This document shows, one piece after another, positions 32,940 to 47,176 of a stretch of DNA of 64,000 nt. A program made the translations under genes and the position numbers. The notes below the pieces were generated by a model that had not been told where the DNA came from, searched no databases, and worked only from the letters and a program-made list of their open reading frames with translations. The stretch's first letter is position 1. The number at the start of each line of letters is the position of its first letter. Source of the stretch: Amoebidium appalachense (taxonomy: Eukaryota; Ichthyosporea); contig CAVNZM010000008.1 in the NCBI GenBank assembly GCA_963693365.1, positions 1,240,001-1,304,000 on the forward strand, in the 5' to 3' direction.

Positions 32940-34234
32940 TGTGTGTGTCTGCGTCTGTCTGTGGGTAGGTGGCTGTGTTTCTTCATTTTTACTTAAATTT
33001 TATTTTATAATTGATTATTATCATCATCATTATTGTTTGAGTATAGGTATATATTTGTTGTTGTTGTTGTTGTTTTGGGGTGGGGGTGGGGGGCACAGTC
33101 CACAGAGTCCCAAAGCGCATGTGATGTTTGGACAATGATATCCGAATGATCAACATTGGGCTGCTAGTAGTTACGCGATAAAATAGCCATGTTTGGTTAT
33201 TATGAGGCATTTTGAGTGGTCAAAAGTAAAACTAAATTATGTGATGTTTGTGTTTGTTGATAGATAGACTGGCTCGAGATTTCCTATGCTGAAGTACAAA
33301 ACTGAAACACACAAAACACAACCGCACTCTCGCATGTATACACAACAAAATACACATCATGACTCTCGCATGTACACACAACAAAATACACATCATGACA
33401 CACACATGCACACAAACATACATTCACAGAATTTGTATATATATGCCAGGTGCCCTTGGTGAAGGCTCGGGAAAATAAAGATCAGAGAGTCAGCACCAAA
33501 TTTCATTGCCATCGAATTTATGTTGTCATAACGGGCCTGTTACCCGTATGATTGTGTATTGCCGCCATTAAATTTCAAGTGGTAATCTCAGCTCCATGAC
33601 TGCTTTGACGTCACCACCAATTAATAGAACAGCAAATACCATCACATGATAGGTTTGCACCCACTCTGTTAAATACCTCATAAACACTGTGACTAAATAT
33701 AACTGCCCTATTAGATATCTATGCGCGTAACAACTCTACTGTCACGTTTAAGAGGCACATCAAGCCGCATTCGACTCGGTATGCTTGCTTTCGGGTCGGG
33801 CTCGACTTGGCCCACCCCATGATGCTACATAGTACATGCATTCTAATCAACACAGATCTGTGTCCTGATATTATCGAACAATCAACCGTTTTAAACAACA
33901 GTACTAGACTCATATGGCACACACACTCTTCCATTTACAAACTCTATTACGACAGCTTGCATCTAACATATCGGTTAACACCCACAATGGGGTTGGCAAT
34001 AGAAGTATGTATTCTAGTGCAAACAACAACACGATCACAAAACAAAACAAAACCAACCATAATAAAAATTAAACAACAGCAAAAAGAAAAAAAGCATCAC
34101 ATTCTACATCATCCACGGCCTAAAAAAGAATTGAGTTTTCATAACGCACTGACTGTACATATTCACCATACCGATGATTTTCAACCAACGAGGTACCGGT
34201 ATTTCTGACTCCATCCAATCACTTGCCGTGCATT
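32583..34234. other. Intergenic region between convergent genes
   Basis: Contains a (CA)n-(AT)n-(GT)n compound microsatellite (32751-32940), CTG-free AT-rich unique sequence, a TGACGTCA (33606-33613) and a short duplicated segment around 33320-33400 (ACACAACAAAATACACATCA twice). No coding exon was recognised. Confidence 0.6.
32751..32940. repeat. Compound microsatellite (CA)n-(AT)n-(GT)n
   Basis: CA units, then about 33 AT units (32770-32836), then GT arrays with a few interruptions. The order gives a self-complementary structure: CA pairs with GT across an AT core. Confidence 0.95.
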
Positions 34235-34325
34235 CTAGATGTTGAATGTTGTGGCCTTGATCTTTTCGATTAGAGCTGGCAGGGCCGCTTTCCTGCGCAG
34301 ATACTCTTGGAACCTCCTCAGCCCG

Positions 34326-34412
<87 letters not shown>

Positions 34413-35808
34413 CAAACCCCAAACTCGAACAGCCAATCGTAAATCTGAAAGGTCAAAACGCCTTTTTTGGTCCGATTCGCGGCTCTCTGACTGGACCAAA
34501 ACAACGGCAATGCAAAAACCTCAATAAAAACGCTATAACTTTTGAACCATTAGTCCAACTTTTCTAAAACTTTCTAAAATAACGTAACTATTGGTCAACT
34601 TAAGTTTAGGACTCCGCTTCACAACCAAAGTCACGTGCTTCACAGGTCTACACTAAGGGAGGGCCAAAAGACTTAGAATCTTTCCCTCAAAAGCGATTCT
34701 GATCGTTCGCCGCATGGAACCAATGACGTCATCAAGATTATGCGACAGATGAGGAAAAAACTGCGACAAACTGCGACCCAATGACTACCCCTAGAATTAC
34801 GTATGAAATACAATACGCTTGATTGGCTCTCTGCATATCGGCATTTAATTTTAATTGATATGTAGCGATTCGCTAGGCGCATCGCGATCCTATACCAACC
34901 AGCTTAAGCCGAATTTCAAAGAAGGGGGATCTGCTAATCAACGATTCGATGTTCCAGTTGGAGTCTGCTGTGTGTGTGTGCAAAGTCCGGATGTATCTCC
35001 GTATGCTTGCACGTTGGTGCGTGTGTGCACGAGTTAGGAGAGGGAAAACGCAGGGAGGGAGAGGGGCACAACCAGGGGACAAGGGCCGGTGAGCGGGCAG
35101 GCAGGCAGGAGAGGGGGGGGGGGGTAGTGAAGTGTTCTTTCCCCATTCATCACGCATTTATGCTGATATGACCACGATTCACAAAGAAAGGATAAGCACA
35201 CACCCCGCAGATTAATATTGGTAATGATATTGGTGATAATATTAATATCATTAGTAAGCAACCCAAGTCTGCTGAGAGTTAAAGGCTTCAGGCCCAGGCC
35301 ACACATATTTTAAGAACATGACAATGGACCATCAAGTATGAGCACACACCTCCAAATAAGGAAAGTCGATTGTGGAGCACTCGGCCTGGATGATGCTCCA
35401 TGCAGTCCACAGCAGGTGGGAGGCCAGGCACAGCCGGTTGATGTCGATCAGGTACTCTTGCACCTGCACGTGTGTGTACATGTACGGGTGTGTGCGTGTG
35501 CGTGTACGTGTGCGTGTACGTGTGTGTGTACGTGTACGGGTGTGTGCGTGTGAACGGGTGTGTGCGTGTGAACGGGTCCATGTCCGTGTGCGTGTAGGTG
35601 TAGGTGGCCGTGGACGTTGTGTGTGTATGTACGAGTGCATGTAAGTGTTGATGTGGGTGAAAAAGCGTGTGTGAGAGTGAGTGTTCACGTGCAGCATTGC
35701 TCATGCGCATGTGTGTGAGTGTGTGCGTGTTTGTGCCAATCGTAGGTGTGTGAAAGTGTGAAAGTGTTAGTTTCTACGAATTTGTGTTTGTCTTGTGTAT
35801 GTCGAAAA

Positions 35809-35844
<36 letters not shown>

Positions 35845-36749
35845 AGCGTTTCCATGAGCATGTGAATACAAACATGTAGAGTGAATGAGAGTGCATTTAC
35901 TATGGTGCACACAAAGAGAAAACGTGTGTGTGCATGACTACACACACACCATAGCACACAGCATAATTGTTGGGTGGGTGGGCAATGTGGGGCCTGAGGT
36001 TACAGCCCCAATGCCATTCATAATGTCGTTGTATGCATCCTCGGTTTGTTTCCTTCAGCTCACACGGGGCGGGGGGGCGGCGTGGGGGGGTGGGGGGTAG
36101 GGTGGGATTGGGGGTAGGGAGTTGGAGGCGGGGGGGGGGGGGGGGGGGGGGGGGGGGTAAAGAATGTATCAAAGAATATCAAGTACACAATCAGAACTGA
36201 CAGTGCATTGCAGATTTGGCAAAGAGAAAGGGCAACACACACACACGCACACACACACACAAACAAAAAAACAAAAAGACAAAACAAAACAAAAAAAAGG
36301 AGAGAGAGAAAATGAAAGCACAAAGAACACACAAGGGGGGAGGAGGGGGATGTTACTCTCTGGCTTGTAATGTCATTCTGTGGGCTCATGTTGAGGAGAC
36401 GTCTCCGCTCGCGGATGTACACAGACAGAAACTGTGCCTGCCGGTGGATGTCTGCAGCAGGCATACGCATGGGTGAGTGAGTGTGTGTGTGCATGTCTAC
36501 AGAAAGAACTAGAAGACAACAGCATCTATGCACAGTGCACCCGGCCTCCTACCAACAGCAAGAGAACTAAAGTAAGACAGGACGAGAGAGACCAGCCAAC
36601 CTGCACACTACGTCCAAGAGTTACCCCATTTGATGGGCAAGAATTACATACACCACATGGCTGTGTGTGTGTGTGTGTGTGTAATGTACCGAAGGCAACG
36701 TAATAAACACAAGACACCTGTGATGCTGCTACACGTGAGTGATACCGAG

Positions 36750-36793
<44 letters not shown>

Positions 36794-36816
36794 TGGTGGT
36801 GGTGTGTGTGTATGTG

Positions 36817-36884
<68 letters not shown>

Positions 36885-37413
36885 GGGGGGGAGAGACGAG
36901 AGAGAGAGGGACGAGAGAGAGAGGGATACCTGGGAACAGGGAGGGTGTAAGGGAGTAGAAAGGCCAGTCCGCAACTGACTGGTAGTCGAAAATCCTGCAC
37001 AAAGGACATATGAGTAAACCCTTCCCCCCCCTACAACACCGCGCTATGTGAAGCCATGATTTGGCACACCCCGTCACGTGCACGGGTGCGTGTATGCATG
37101 TGTGCGTTTTTATTTTATTTTTTTGGTGTGCGTGTGTGTGTGTGAGTGCACGTGTTTATGTGTGCGCAGGTACATGCGCATCTTTTCACTTTAACGTCTA
37201 AAATGGTTGGATAAAACGAAAAGGGAGGAAGAAGGAGAAATGGCGGTTGGGGAGGGGGGAGGGGTGTTAATGTGAAGGGACAGGATCAACAAAGCGGTAT
37301 ACGTATGAATGAAAAAAGAACAAACAACTGCAGATCAACGGGAATGAGAAACTGTGCGTGCGCGGAGGAGAGGAGGAGGGGAATGTGTGCCTGTGTGCGT
37401 GTGTGTTTATCTG

Positions 37414-37444
<31 letters not shown>

Positions 37445-37592
37445 TGGGGGGGGGGGGGGGAGGGGGGGGGGGGGGGAGGGGGGGGAATACCATTCACAGA
37501 AATGGTTTGCAATGTCATAGGCCACGAAGTTGTAGTTTGCATACTCGAAGTCGATCAGTTGCACCTCATCATCTATGTTGGCCATGATGTTG

Positions 37593-37667
<75 letters not shown>

Positions 37668-37930
37668 TAAGTTATTATGAACGATATTGCTGCTATTCCA
37701 TGGCCTATTGAGCGCAGTACTTTCACGGGATTTGCTTGAATGCCACTTACACCACTCCTTAACCACACATACCAGTTGGGTTATAATTTATATGTGCCAA
37801 TATAAGCAATCGATATCCCAGGAACAAAGCTGTTCTGTGCGTTTATTGGCTGACGGCAATGATCCAACCCCCCCCCCCCCCCCCCCCCCCCCAACAGGCA
37901 CCATTACCCGCGTGCGCGCGCGCGTGCGCG

Positions 37931-38001
<71 letters not shown>

Positions 38002-38138
38002 GCACGCACGCACGCACGCACGCACACAAAATAAAATCCTCACCTGCCTGCAGGTCATTGTGGCAGAAACCCACCGGTGTGGTGAGGCCATTGAGCACCT
38101 CTGCTTCCAACCACTTGGCCTCCCCGTACAGGTCTGTG

Positions 38139-38203
<65 letters not shown>

Positions 38204-38829
38204 CGGAAGTGAGTGTTGAGTGTGTGTGTGTGTACCAGGTGAAGGGTGCGAGGGAGATGGGGGGGTGTTGATTAGGTAGGGCGTGGTGTTATATACATCG
38301 TCACACACACCAGTCTGCATAAACATCAGGCAAAGCGCACCATTCAATAATCAGAGTACTCAAGAGCATCCCATCAAAGCCATTCTCAACATGGGACCGG
38401 TCGCTCTGAGGGGGACGAGGGGGGGGGAGGGGGGGGGGATTAGAATGCGGAACACTGTACGAAGTACAAGTACACGATGAGAAACACCGTGCAGGACACA
38501 GGCAAAAGCAAACATTCAAGTATGCAACATCAGCCCGGTTCCCCGGGGGAGGGGGGGGGGGGGGGGGGGTGCAGCTGCAACAACTCTTCCGACTCAAACC
38601 AAAAAGGCGGGGGATTTGAGGAAAAGGGAAGACCCAAATCCAACACGACCAATCAAACCCTGACTCTCATGAGCGGAAGTATCTGCCCCATTTGACTGGC
38701 CCATATGCACCAATGAAATCACCCACCGTAGTTTATCAGTTCGGTCAGATAGCCAATCTCGTCCTTGCCAAATTCACGCGCCAGCCCTGCATCACTCTCT
38801 GCTTTGCCCTTGCCCGGAGTGAAGTAGTC

Positions 38830-38888
<59 letters not shown>

Positions 38889-38890
38889 CT

Positions 38891-38975
<85 letters not shown>

Positions 38976-39213
38976 TGTGTGTGTGTATGTGTGCCTTTGT
39001 TAGCGAAAGAATGAAAAGCAGTGATTGGCTAATGGGTAAGAGAGCGAGTGAAGGTTTTAGTATGGGTGCAAGTGCCTATACATAGGTACATGTGTGTTTG
39101 TGCTTGCGTCGGGTGGACACGCTGGTATTTGCAGTTTTGAGTGTGTCTGTGTGCGGGCGCACACGTGTCTGTGTTTGAGAAGGAGGTGGTGGTGGTGTTG
39201 GTGGGGATTTGGG

Positions 39214-39245
<32 letters not shown>

Positions 39246-39322
39246 GGGAGCGGTGGTGGAGGGAAGACCCTGCAGCCACGATTGTTGCTAGATTCATGTG
39301 GCATGTATGTTCTGCTGGGTGG

Positions 39323-39353
<31 letters not shown>

Positions 39354-39454
39354 ATATACATGACGGGACGTGCAGCATCGAGCCACCTTTTGATGTTGAA
39401 GAAGAGCACTGGCTTCTTGTCGAAGGGCATGTCCAAGCTGTGCAGGTAGGCGGT

Positions 39455-39537
<83 letters not shown>

Positions 39538-39544
39538 TGGTGGT

Positions 39545-39584
<40 letters not shown>

Positions 39585-39720
39585 GAGGGGGGGGGGGGGG
39601 AGGAGGGAGGGGGTTGGGAAGGTGTGCGTGTGTGTGTGTCTGAAAAAGTATGCATGCCATGTCATGGGTGAAGATGGATCGGTTTGGTTAGGTTGGGTAT
39701 TTGTATTTTTATTTATTTAT

Positions 39721-39786
<66 letters not shown>

Positions 39787-39917
39787 AGGCGTTGTGTGTG
39801 CCCGTGAAAGGAACAGAGATTACTGTGTAAAAACGTGCACATACACAAGGTTGGAAAAAACGGTGAGAGGGCAAGGGAAGGGGTAGAAAGGGGGAGGCGG
39901 GGAGGAGGAGAGAGAGA

Positions 39918-39966
<49 letters not shown>

Positions 39967-41210
39967 GGGGGAGGGTATGGGGAGGGAGAGGAGGTTTGAA
40001 TGCATGAGACGATGCCAATATCACCAATTGCGACAGAAGAATGAGTGTAGCTGGAAATTCTTGTGATAACATTCACCAACCCCATCACCATCACCTTTTC
40101 TGAAAGTTTTCTCCCCTTGCATCGTGCTGTGCCGGGGGTTTGACCTATGCCCAGAGTCTAAAATTTTAAGTACCTCACAAACTGATACAGGGCTGTTCAA
40201 AATGCGGGGGAGGGGGGGGGGGGGGGGGGGGAGGCACCCACCAGGGCAATGTTCTGTGAGATTGCTGGGACGTTGAGGTCGGGGGGGCTGAGGGTGCGTG
40301 CAGTGAACCACTCCTCAAGCCGGCCCTATGTTATGCTGGTCAGACACAGAGACAAACAAAAATAAAAGCAAAAGAACTCTATCCCGCAAACCCTATAACA
40401 AAAGCATACCCCTCACCTCCCCCCCCCCCCCCCCCCCCCCCCCCCCTTCCCCTGTCCCACCCACACACACTCGGCCCTTCTCCGTTCTGTCACCCACACG
40501 AATATGCAACCCCCCCCCCCCCCCAAAAAAAAAAAAAAAAAACACCGCACACCCACCCACACCCACACCCATAGCAAAGCCTCTGATCTATCTATCATAC
40601 ATGCCATCTCCACCCTCCCTCCGGTAATCCTACCACGTCCCCACCCACCTGCCCTACTCCTAACTACCCCACCCTACAATCCCCTAGACATACACCATTC
40701 CTGGCCTTTTGACGTACCCATGCACCCACCCACACGTCCACACATCCACACACCCATCCCCACCACCACAACACCCACCTCCTTGAAAACACCGTAAAGA
40801 CGGGGCCCGAACCTCCTCTCGGACAGCAGCACAAAGCAGATCTCACCCATCATGCGGCTGAAGAACACATCCGTGCCCTGGGCCCACACGTAAGAACACG
40901 CCATGCACCCCCACGCATATAAGCCATTTGTCGTATGTGTGGTAGCCACACACACACACACACACATGCACACTCTCCCCCCCCCCTCCCCCCCCCCCCC
41001 CCCCCGCCACCTCAACCCCCCCTTCCCCCCAGGATTACGGGAGACATGGAGGGGTTGAACTCTAGGACAAAAGCGGGTCCGCTCGATCGGGAAGGAAATA
41101 AGCATGTGTAGCAGGAGTTAAGAAGAATCGGCGTTGTGAGCAGTGTTCCCAGGCAGGGAAGGATGGAAAGGGGGGGAGGGGGAGGGAGGGAGGGAGGGAG
41201 GGAGGGAGGG

Positions 41211-41257
<47 letters not shown>

Positions 41258-41340
41258 TTGCAAAACATGTAAACGTTGGGTTCCACACAGGCAAGCAGAG
41301 AGATGGGTGTATGATGCTGGCAGGTGTGTATACGTCTGTG

Positions 41341-41376
<36 letters not shown>

Positions 41377-41424
41377 TGTGTGTGTGCTACTATGTAAGTG
41401 TGTGCCTGTGTGTGTGTGTGTGCT

Positions 41425-41469
<45 letters not shown>

Positions 41470-41677
41470 CTGTTTGTGTGTTGTGTAGAGAAAGAGAGTG
41501 CGGGTGAGCGCAACAGGGAAGGGGTGGGGTGGGGGGGGTGTAGTATACAGTGCCGTAGACTCTGAGCAGGACCTGCTGGGGGTCGATGGCCACATTGTCG
41601 GCACCCACCACGCTGATCTTGAACAGCAGGTTGGTCAGCCCACCCCTGTACATGAAAGGTCGGCACCACGTATGCGC

Positions 41678-41739
<62 letters not shown>

Positions 41740-42693
41740 GGAGGGAGGGAGGGAGGAAGGGAGAAGGGGAAAAGGGTAGGGAGGGAGGGAGACGGAGGGG
41801 AAGAGAGAGGGAGCCTCGTGAGGGAGGGAGGGAGGGAGGGGGAGGGAGCCTCGGGAGGGAGGGAGAAAGGGGGAGGGGGACGGGGAGCGGGCGAGGGAGG
41901 GAGGGAGGGAGGGAGAGACAGGGAGGGAGAGCGAGAGAGAGAGAAAGAGGGCTAGAAAGACAGAGAATAGAACATCGATTGAAGACAAGCAAGAGTGGTG
42001 CACACACACAGGTAACAGCTCTCAGGCAGAAGTAAGGGGAAAGGTGTCAGGTGTCTCCATATCCCCCCCTCCCCCCTCCCCCTCCCCCCCACTTCTCCCC
42101 CCCATTAGGGCAATCCCGATTCTCATTCTCCCCAAATCATGTTTCTGAACCGAGGGAGTGCACCAACCTGACGATGGTGACTCGGACCTGGTCGGGGCGC
42201 AGGTCCTTCCACTCGTGTATGTGCCCTGTGGCCCAATCAAACGCCTGCTCCCGAAACCCCTCCGGCAGGTCATCCTCTGCCTTGTCGTGGGTGATGTCTT
42301 TGTCTTCCAGCGAGGTGAGGGAAGCAGTCCGACGGTGTGTTTCACCGCTCATTGCCTCGGTTCTGTGTGTGTGGAGGGGAGGGGGGCGGGGGCGGAGGCG
42401 GCGGGGGGGGGGGGGGGGGGGGGGGGGGGGAGGAAGGGAGGGATGGAGGGTATGTGTGTGTGTGGAGGGAGAGACGGGGAAGAGAGAGAAGGGAAAGGCG
42501 GGGGGGCAGGGGGGCTTGTGGTTGAGTGGGCCAGCGTGCCGGCGGGCGGACGGGCGGGGCGGGAGGGGGGAGGGGGGGAGGCAAAGCGGGAAGGTCCCGT
42601 TCAGTGAGTGTGTGAGTGAGCGAGCAAGTGACTGAGTGAGTGCGCATGTGTGCGTGCTGCGCGTTATGTGTATCTCTCTCTCCCTCCCTCCCT

Positions 42694-42790
<97 letters not shown>

Positions 42791-43480
42791 AGGGGGAGGG
42801 GATGCAAGCGAGCATGTGGGAGATGGCATTTGTTGGTGACAACGGCGGTCACAGGGGGTGAACGGGAGGAGGGAGTAAGCAGAAAGGGGAGCTTGGAAGT
42901 ACATATGTCCCCCCCCTCCCGGCCCCACTCCAAGGAAAGACTAGACGAGCCCGACAAACCACTCTACTAAACCCCTTCCGTTCGTGCCTGTGTACTCTTG
43001 TGTATGTATGTCTGCAGCAAGGAAGCAAAAAAAACAGAGACGCCAAGAAAAGCTGACCAGAAAGTGTCGCTGAAAGTTTGGTCAAAACTAGGGTGGGGGG
43101 GAGAGCGGAAAAAGGGGGAGGGGAGGCTGGGGGGGTAGGGCTTTTGAGTTAAGCTCGCAGGGGTGTGTGTGTTGCTGGGTGGGTGAGTGAGTGGGTGGGT
43201 GGGTGGGTGGGGGGAGAGGGGGAGGGGGGGGGGGGGGGGGATTTGGGGAGAATGCGGGGGTTCTTCGCGCCTGTCTGCTATGTGCGCGTGCGAGTGTGCA
43301 TGCGTGCAGGGATGGGGGGGGGGGGGGGGGGGGGGAGGGGGGGAGGGGGGGGAGGGGGGGGTGCCTCCGCCTGTCCTCCACGGGCAGCAGATCGACCTCG
43401 TTCAGGTCTGACCCCACAGACCACTTGCGCGCAAGCGACCCCTGCGAGTTGGGCGCCGTGGTAGGCGCGTTACTGGCCAT
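34235..43480 (-). CDS. Choline/ethanolamine kinase
   Basis: Fourteen minus-strand exons: 43371-43480, 42168-42362, 41549-41645, 40779-40877, 40242-40325, 39360-39457, 38727-38830, 38044-38133, 37491-37593, 36930-36994, 36357-36451, 36004-36039, 35350-35463, 34235-34327. They give 460 aa in frame. It transfers phosphate from ATP to choline or ethanolamine, the first step of the Kennedy pathway. The Brenner-type catalytic loop is [10 protein letters not shown] (Asp289, Asn294), followed by LIDFEYA (Asp307). Other family blocks are [37 protein letters not shown] and [14 protein letters not shown]. Uncertain points: the exon 1 donor has no GT in phase and seems to use GC (43371 or 43365), and exon 12 is a 36-nt microexon. 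Choline versus ethanolamine preference cannot be read. Many acceptors are (CA)n-CAG. Confidence 0.9.
34724..34731. promoter_or_regulatory. TGACGTCA palindrome in the last kinase intron
   Basis: A perfect 8-bp palindrome in unique sequence between kinase exons 13 and 14. One of the ten in the window; function unknown. Confidence 0.25.
38432..38534 (-). repeat. Poly-C-tailed dispersed element, 3' part
   Basis: The minus strand reads CTGATGTTGCATACTTGAAT, GTTTGC, then ACTTCGTACAGTGTTCCGCA and TTCTAATC into a C run. It is about 80% identical to the copy at 49930-50010 and lies in kinase intron 7. Confidence 0.65.
38889..38973. repeat. (GA)n microsatellite
   Basis: About 37 GA units abutting a (GT)n tract (38832-38887). 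Both lie immediately next to the acceptor of kinase exon 7. Confidence 0.95.
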
Positions 43481-43628
43481 GGTGGGGAGAGGCTCTTTCT
43501 GCTAAGGCGTGACAGGATTAGGGTTGTATATGGAGGGGAAAAATTGCCAAGTCGTGTTAAGAAACATGTGTGTGTGCCTTGTGGTGTGCCGTGGTCGGGG
43601 GCCGCTGGCCGGTGGATTTGGCAATCGA

Positions 43629-43692
43629 TGACGTCACTTCGGATCCGGACTCCGGAGCCTCGCGAAATACTGCACTGGTACCAGTGACGTCA
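43629..43692. promoter_or_regulatory. Two TGACGTCA sites in the kinase promoter region
   Basis: Perfect palindromes at 43629-43636 and 43685-43692, in non-repetitive sequence just upstream of the kinase start at 43480. The position and duplication suggest a bZIP-type binding pair. This is inference from the CREB/ATF consensus. Confidence 0.45.
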
Positions 43693-46296
43693 CTGAGCGA
43701 GTTGCTAAATGACATGTGTACAGCGTTTGACGTTTGCCGAATTGATGCTAATATTTACAGCCACATGCGTGTCCCAATAAACGCGTATGTGGGCCTTACC
43801 AGCCGTTTGAACCTTGTTTTGCTTTGTGAGTGAACTATTATACAGTGACAATCAAGTCCAAAAAGACTCTGCTGTGCCACGGTATACGTAGCAGGCGCGA
43901 GGTTATAGGTACAGGTCTATACGAAGGAAGCCCCTAGGTATAGGGAGATCGGACCGTAACCAGCTGAAAAATACAATATTTGATAATAATTTACCAAAAT
44001 TAAAACATAAAACCAATAACCATAACCCTATGTGTGTCTGCCCTAAATGGGGGGGGCTGCCTCCCCCCCAACCCCCCGCTAGAGGGGCCTGTGAGGCTGT
44101 GGGGATCGAATCGTTCTTCCCTGATTTTACGTCATCGCATCGTGTTACGGTAGGCGCCACTCGGCCCGGACCAATAGGGCCGCAGCCGCGCCTGCAATGC
44201 GTGTTTACTTTGCCAGCGCTGGCATGATACGGAATCCAGATCATGGGCCGCCTCTAGGGACTCTGGTTCATATGCAGTATATTCGGGTCACTAATATCGG
44301 TGGTGTAAGGTCGGCTGGGGCAGAGGAAGGCTAGCTGGCTTCCTCACTTGCTATAAATTTTTTCTTATGAATAAATGTATCATGTACGGACATATACGTA
44401 TATAGAGGAAACTCGAGGAATTGCGTATAGATGTGCAATCAACTCAGGTCCTAAAAACCTACAGTTTTTCGTTTTTGACCCGGCTCGCGCTGACCATTAG
44501 TGCCGTACATGGCATAGCCAGATCTTTCTGGTAAGAAAACAAACCAATCAAATAGCTGATTGGAACAAATCCTTTAGACTCCAATAAATTGCTACCCACA
44601 TAACCAAAAATCAGAAAATTGGTTTTCATATAGACTACTCACTACGTGCAGTGTTCACGTATATATATATATCTTATATCTGAGTATGCACTTCGCATTG
44701 GCTAACTCAAGATTTATATTTTTTTCTTTCTTGCTTCATGATTAGGTTATGCCGTGCATACTTACACCTCTATCGATTGATATAACTCGTCAAAAGAAAT
44801 TTAAAGCAAATATCTGCAGCTAGGATAAGGAATTCGGCCGCGGGCTTTCAAATTGATACGTATACGCGTACGAATGCATGATGTAACTTACAAAAATATC
44901 CGGTACAGGCAATTATCACACATTAATCCTACATCCTGTCCTGTTTTGGTTGAAAAAATTATGAACGCCCCCTTCAACAGTAAATCGGTTGCACAGATGA
45001 CCCTAGAGCCTTCTCAAGTTGATATCCCTGCGGCCGATCGATCGCGACGGTGCCAGTAAGGCCTGGAGTGGGTATTGGAACTTCCACGTAAGTTCCACCT
45101 TCAGTGGGGGGATATGGTTGTCTAGGGGACTATACTGCAGTTTCCAAGGCGTCTGTAAATCATACCAAAAATTCGGTATCTCACCTCAGCATGATGAGTC
45201 TTTCATGGTGAAAATTTTAGCAAAAGCTATACTACAGTACATGTGATTCACTGTAAAACCTAATACAATACTAAAGCACTATATGGAGGCACACGCGTTC
45301 ATAACGGCTCTTTTCCCTGAAGTTCCTGAACCTCAAAAAAAGTTCACACTGCCTGCAGCTGTCGAGTCACTCGAGTGTCGCGGGCGGCCGATCGGATGCC
45401 ATCAAATCCAGCATCCCACGCACTTTCTTATGCTAATATTCGGTCTATGATGCACATGCAATAATTTGTGTTTGGTTTTCATCAATAACAAACACCTTAT
45501 ATTATTTAGATATTCTTCCTTTTTGCATGTCCGGAGCCGATAGGACTCCATAGGAGTTTCTTTAGGAGACATATATATATATTATCAACTTGTGACATGT
45601 ACATCCGGATCCCACGCAATCGAATTTGGAATTGTTTTTTTTTCTCTCATCAATTTTTGTTTGTTGGGTTCAACTTCGCAGTGTGCGATTTCAAGAATCC
45701 GTATTATAAAATATACAAAAAAATGCAAGAATGCAAGTTGACTATTTAACTACTTAAAACTGCCATGGTTAGAATTGATGTTAGGATTGTTATGACATTG
45801 ATCGATGATACTATAGCGACATTCATTTCTCAAATACAGGTACCAATGACATTTGTCTACCACAGAGCATTTACGGATAATATACCATCTACAAAATCAT
45901 AAGGTTTGAAGCCAATCAAAGCCGAAAACTGCCACAGCCACATTCCAGGGGCTCATCTGCGAAACAAGTTCTGGAAGCTGTTCAAAATCATCAAATACAG
46001 GCAGAGTTGTGCTGAGAATAGCTTTAAAATGAATATTTATTTCATATCAATAGGCTCAAGAAGTTTCTGTCTTATTACAATATTCTTTTTAGCTTACGAA
46101 GTACTTCAATAATCTGAGTCTGAGGGCACTGGTCTATCGAGCCAAAATTACCGCAATATGGTGGTTTTTCCCCCAGAAATAGTTTGGGCATGCACACTGG
46201 CGAAAACATAGCACCACTGTGACACTTGTGACAAGATTTCACCTCCTACGGCGGTTTGGCCACTAGAGTTTTCAACTCGACTTTTAATTGGCTCCT

Positions 46297-46407
46297 GGGA
46301 GTGGATTAACTTGAGCTAATCTCACTCCCGGCGGCTCGGAGTGAATTAACCAGAGATCGAGCTGGTTACTGGTTAATCCACTCCGATTAGGTTAATTCCA
46401 CTCCCGG
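46297..46407. repeat. Adjacent imperfect palindromes built on GGTTAATCCACTCC
   Basis: 46297-46329 pairs GGGAGTGGATTA with TAATCTCACTCCC. 46336-46353 (TCGGAGTGAATTAACCAG) pairs with 46369-46386 with one mismatch and a 15-nt loop. A further half-site, GGTTAATTCCACTCCCGG, follows at about 46390-46407. These could form hairpins or an array of inverted protein sites. Confidence 0.7.
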
Positions 46408-47131
46408 TTGTCGATCGGGCGAAAGGCACCCGAGATATAAGAGAAGCGAGAGAATGAATCTGATGGGCGGCGGCCTTAATATATCTTCCGGTTAATCCTC
46501 GAGCCAATCAGATGGCTTTTTTAATTCAGCATGTTTCCATATCAAAAATGAATCAGGCACAGTTTGTTTCAAGCACATGCAAACATATTCATGTTTCTTT
46601 TTTTTCCACAATAATCTAATATACCATCGAGAAAAAAAAAACAGTTACGCATAGTTACATGGTGTTTGTTGTGTTTTTGTCTCCAACATCACATGATCAT
46701 AATTATTAAATCACGTGTTTCGAAACTCAAATGTTTCATTGATTGGATCAAAATTTATTCAGGAATCTGGTACATTCCCCCCTTCCCCCCCCCCGGCGGC
46801 CCGGCGGCTCAGCCAGTCAGCCCGAGAGCCGGACCGAGATGTATGCTTATGACAGAGATCTGCTAATGATATGAATTGAAGGTAGGCGCACTTCAATAAC
46901 AACAACAAAAAAATTATTAACAATATAAATAATAATATAAAAGAATAGACAATAAAATAATGCAAAAGAAACAAACTATCAGGATAATACTATTATTAAC
47001 AAAAATACAGAATGAAAACTTCTCGTGGCCAAACCTCATTACGCAACTCGAAGCCGTTCTCACCAAAAGTTACCACTGCTCGGTCTCGCAATTTATGATC
47101 ACTCGGCCTACTCGTGATCATAACTTGCGGG

Positions 47132-47176
47132 GTTTACGCTGTTTACTCGAGGCAAAGAGAACCAGTCTCAGGTATG
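47132..47176 (+). repeat. Dispersed repeat copy shared with 24088-24132
   Basis: GTTTACGCTGTTTACTCGAG followed by AACCAGTCTCAGGTATGG; same order and orientation as the copy at 24088-24132. A G run follows directly. Confidence 0.5.

Noticed and set aside
43570-43833. Plus-strand 87-aa open frame upstream of the kinase
   Set aside because: The sequence is unique and coding-like in parts, but it overlaps the likely kinase promoter with two TGACGTCA sites and has no recognisable family.
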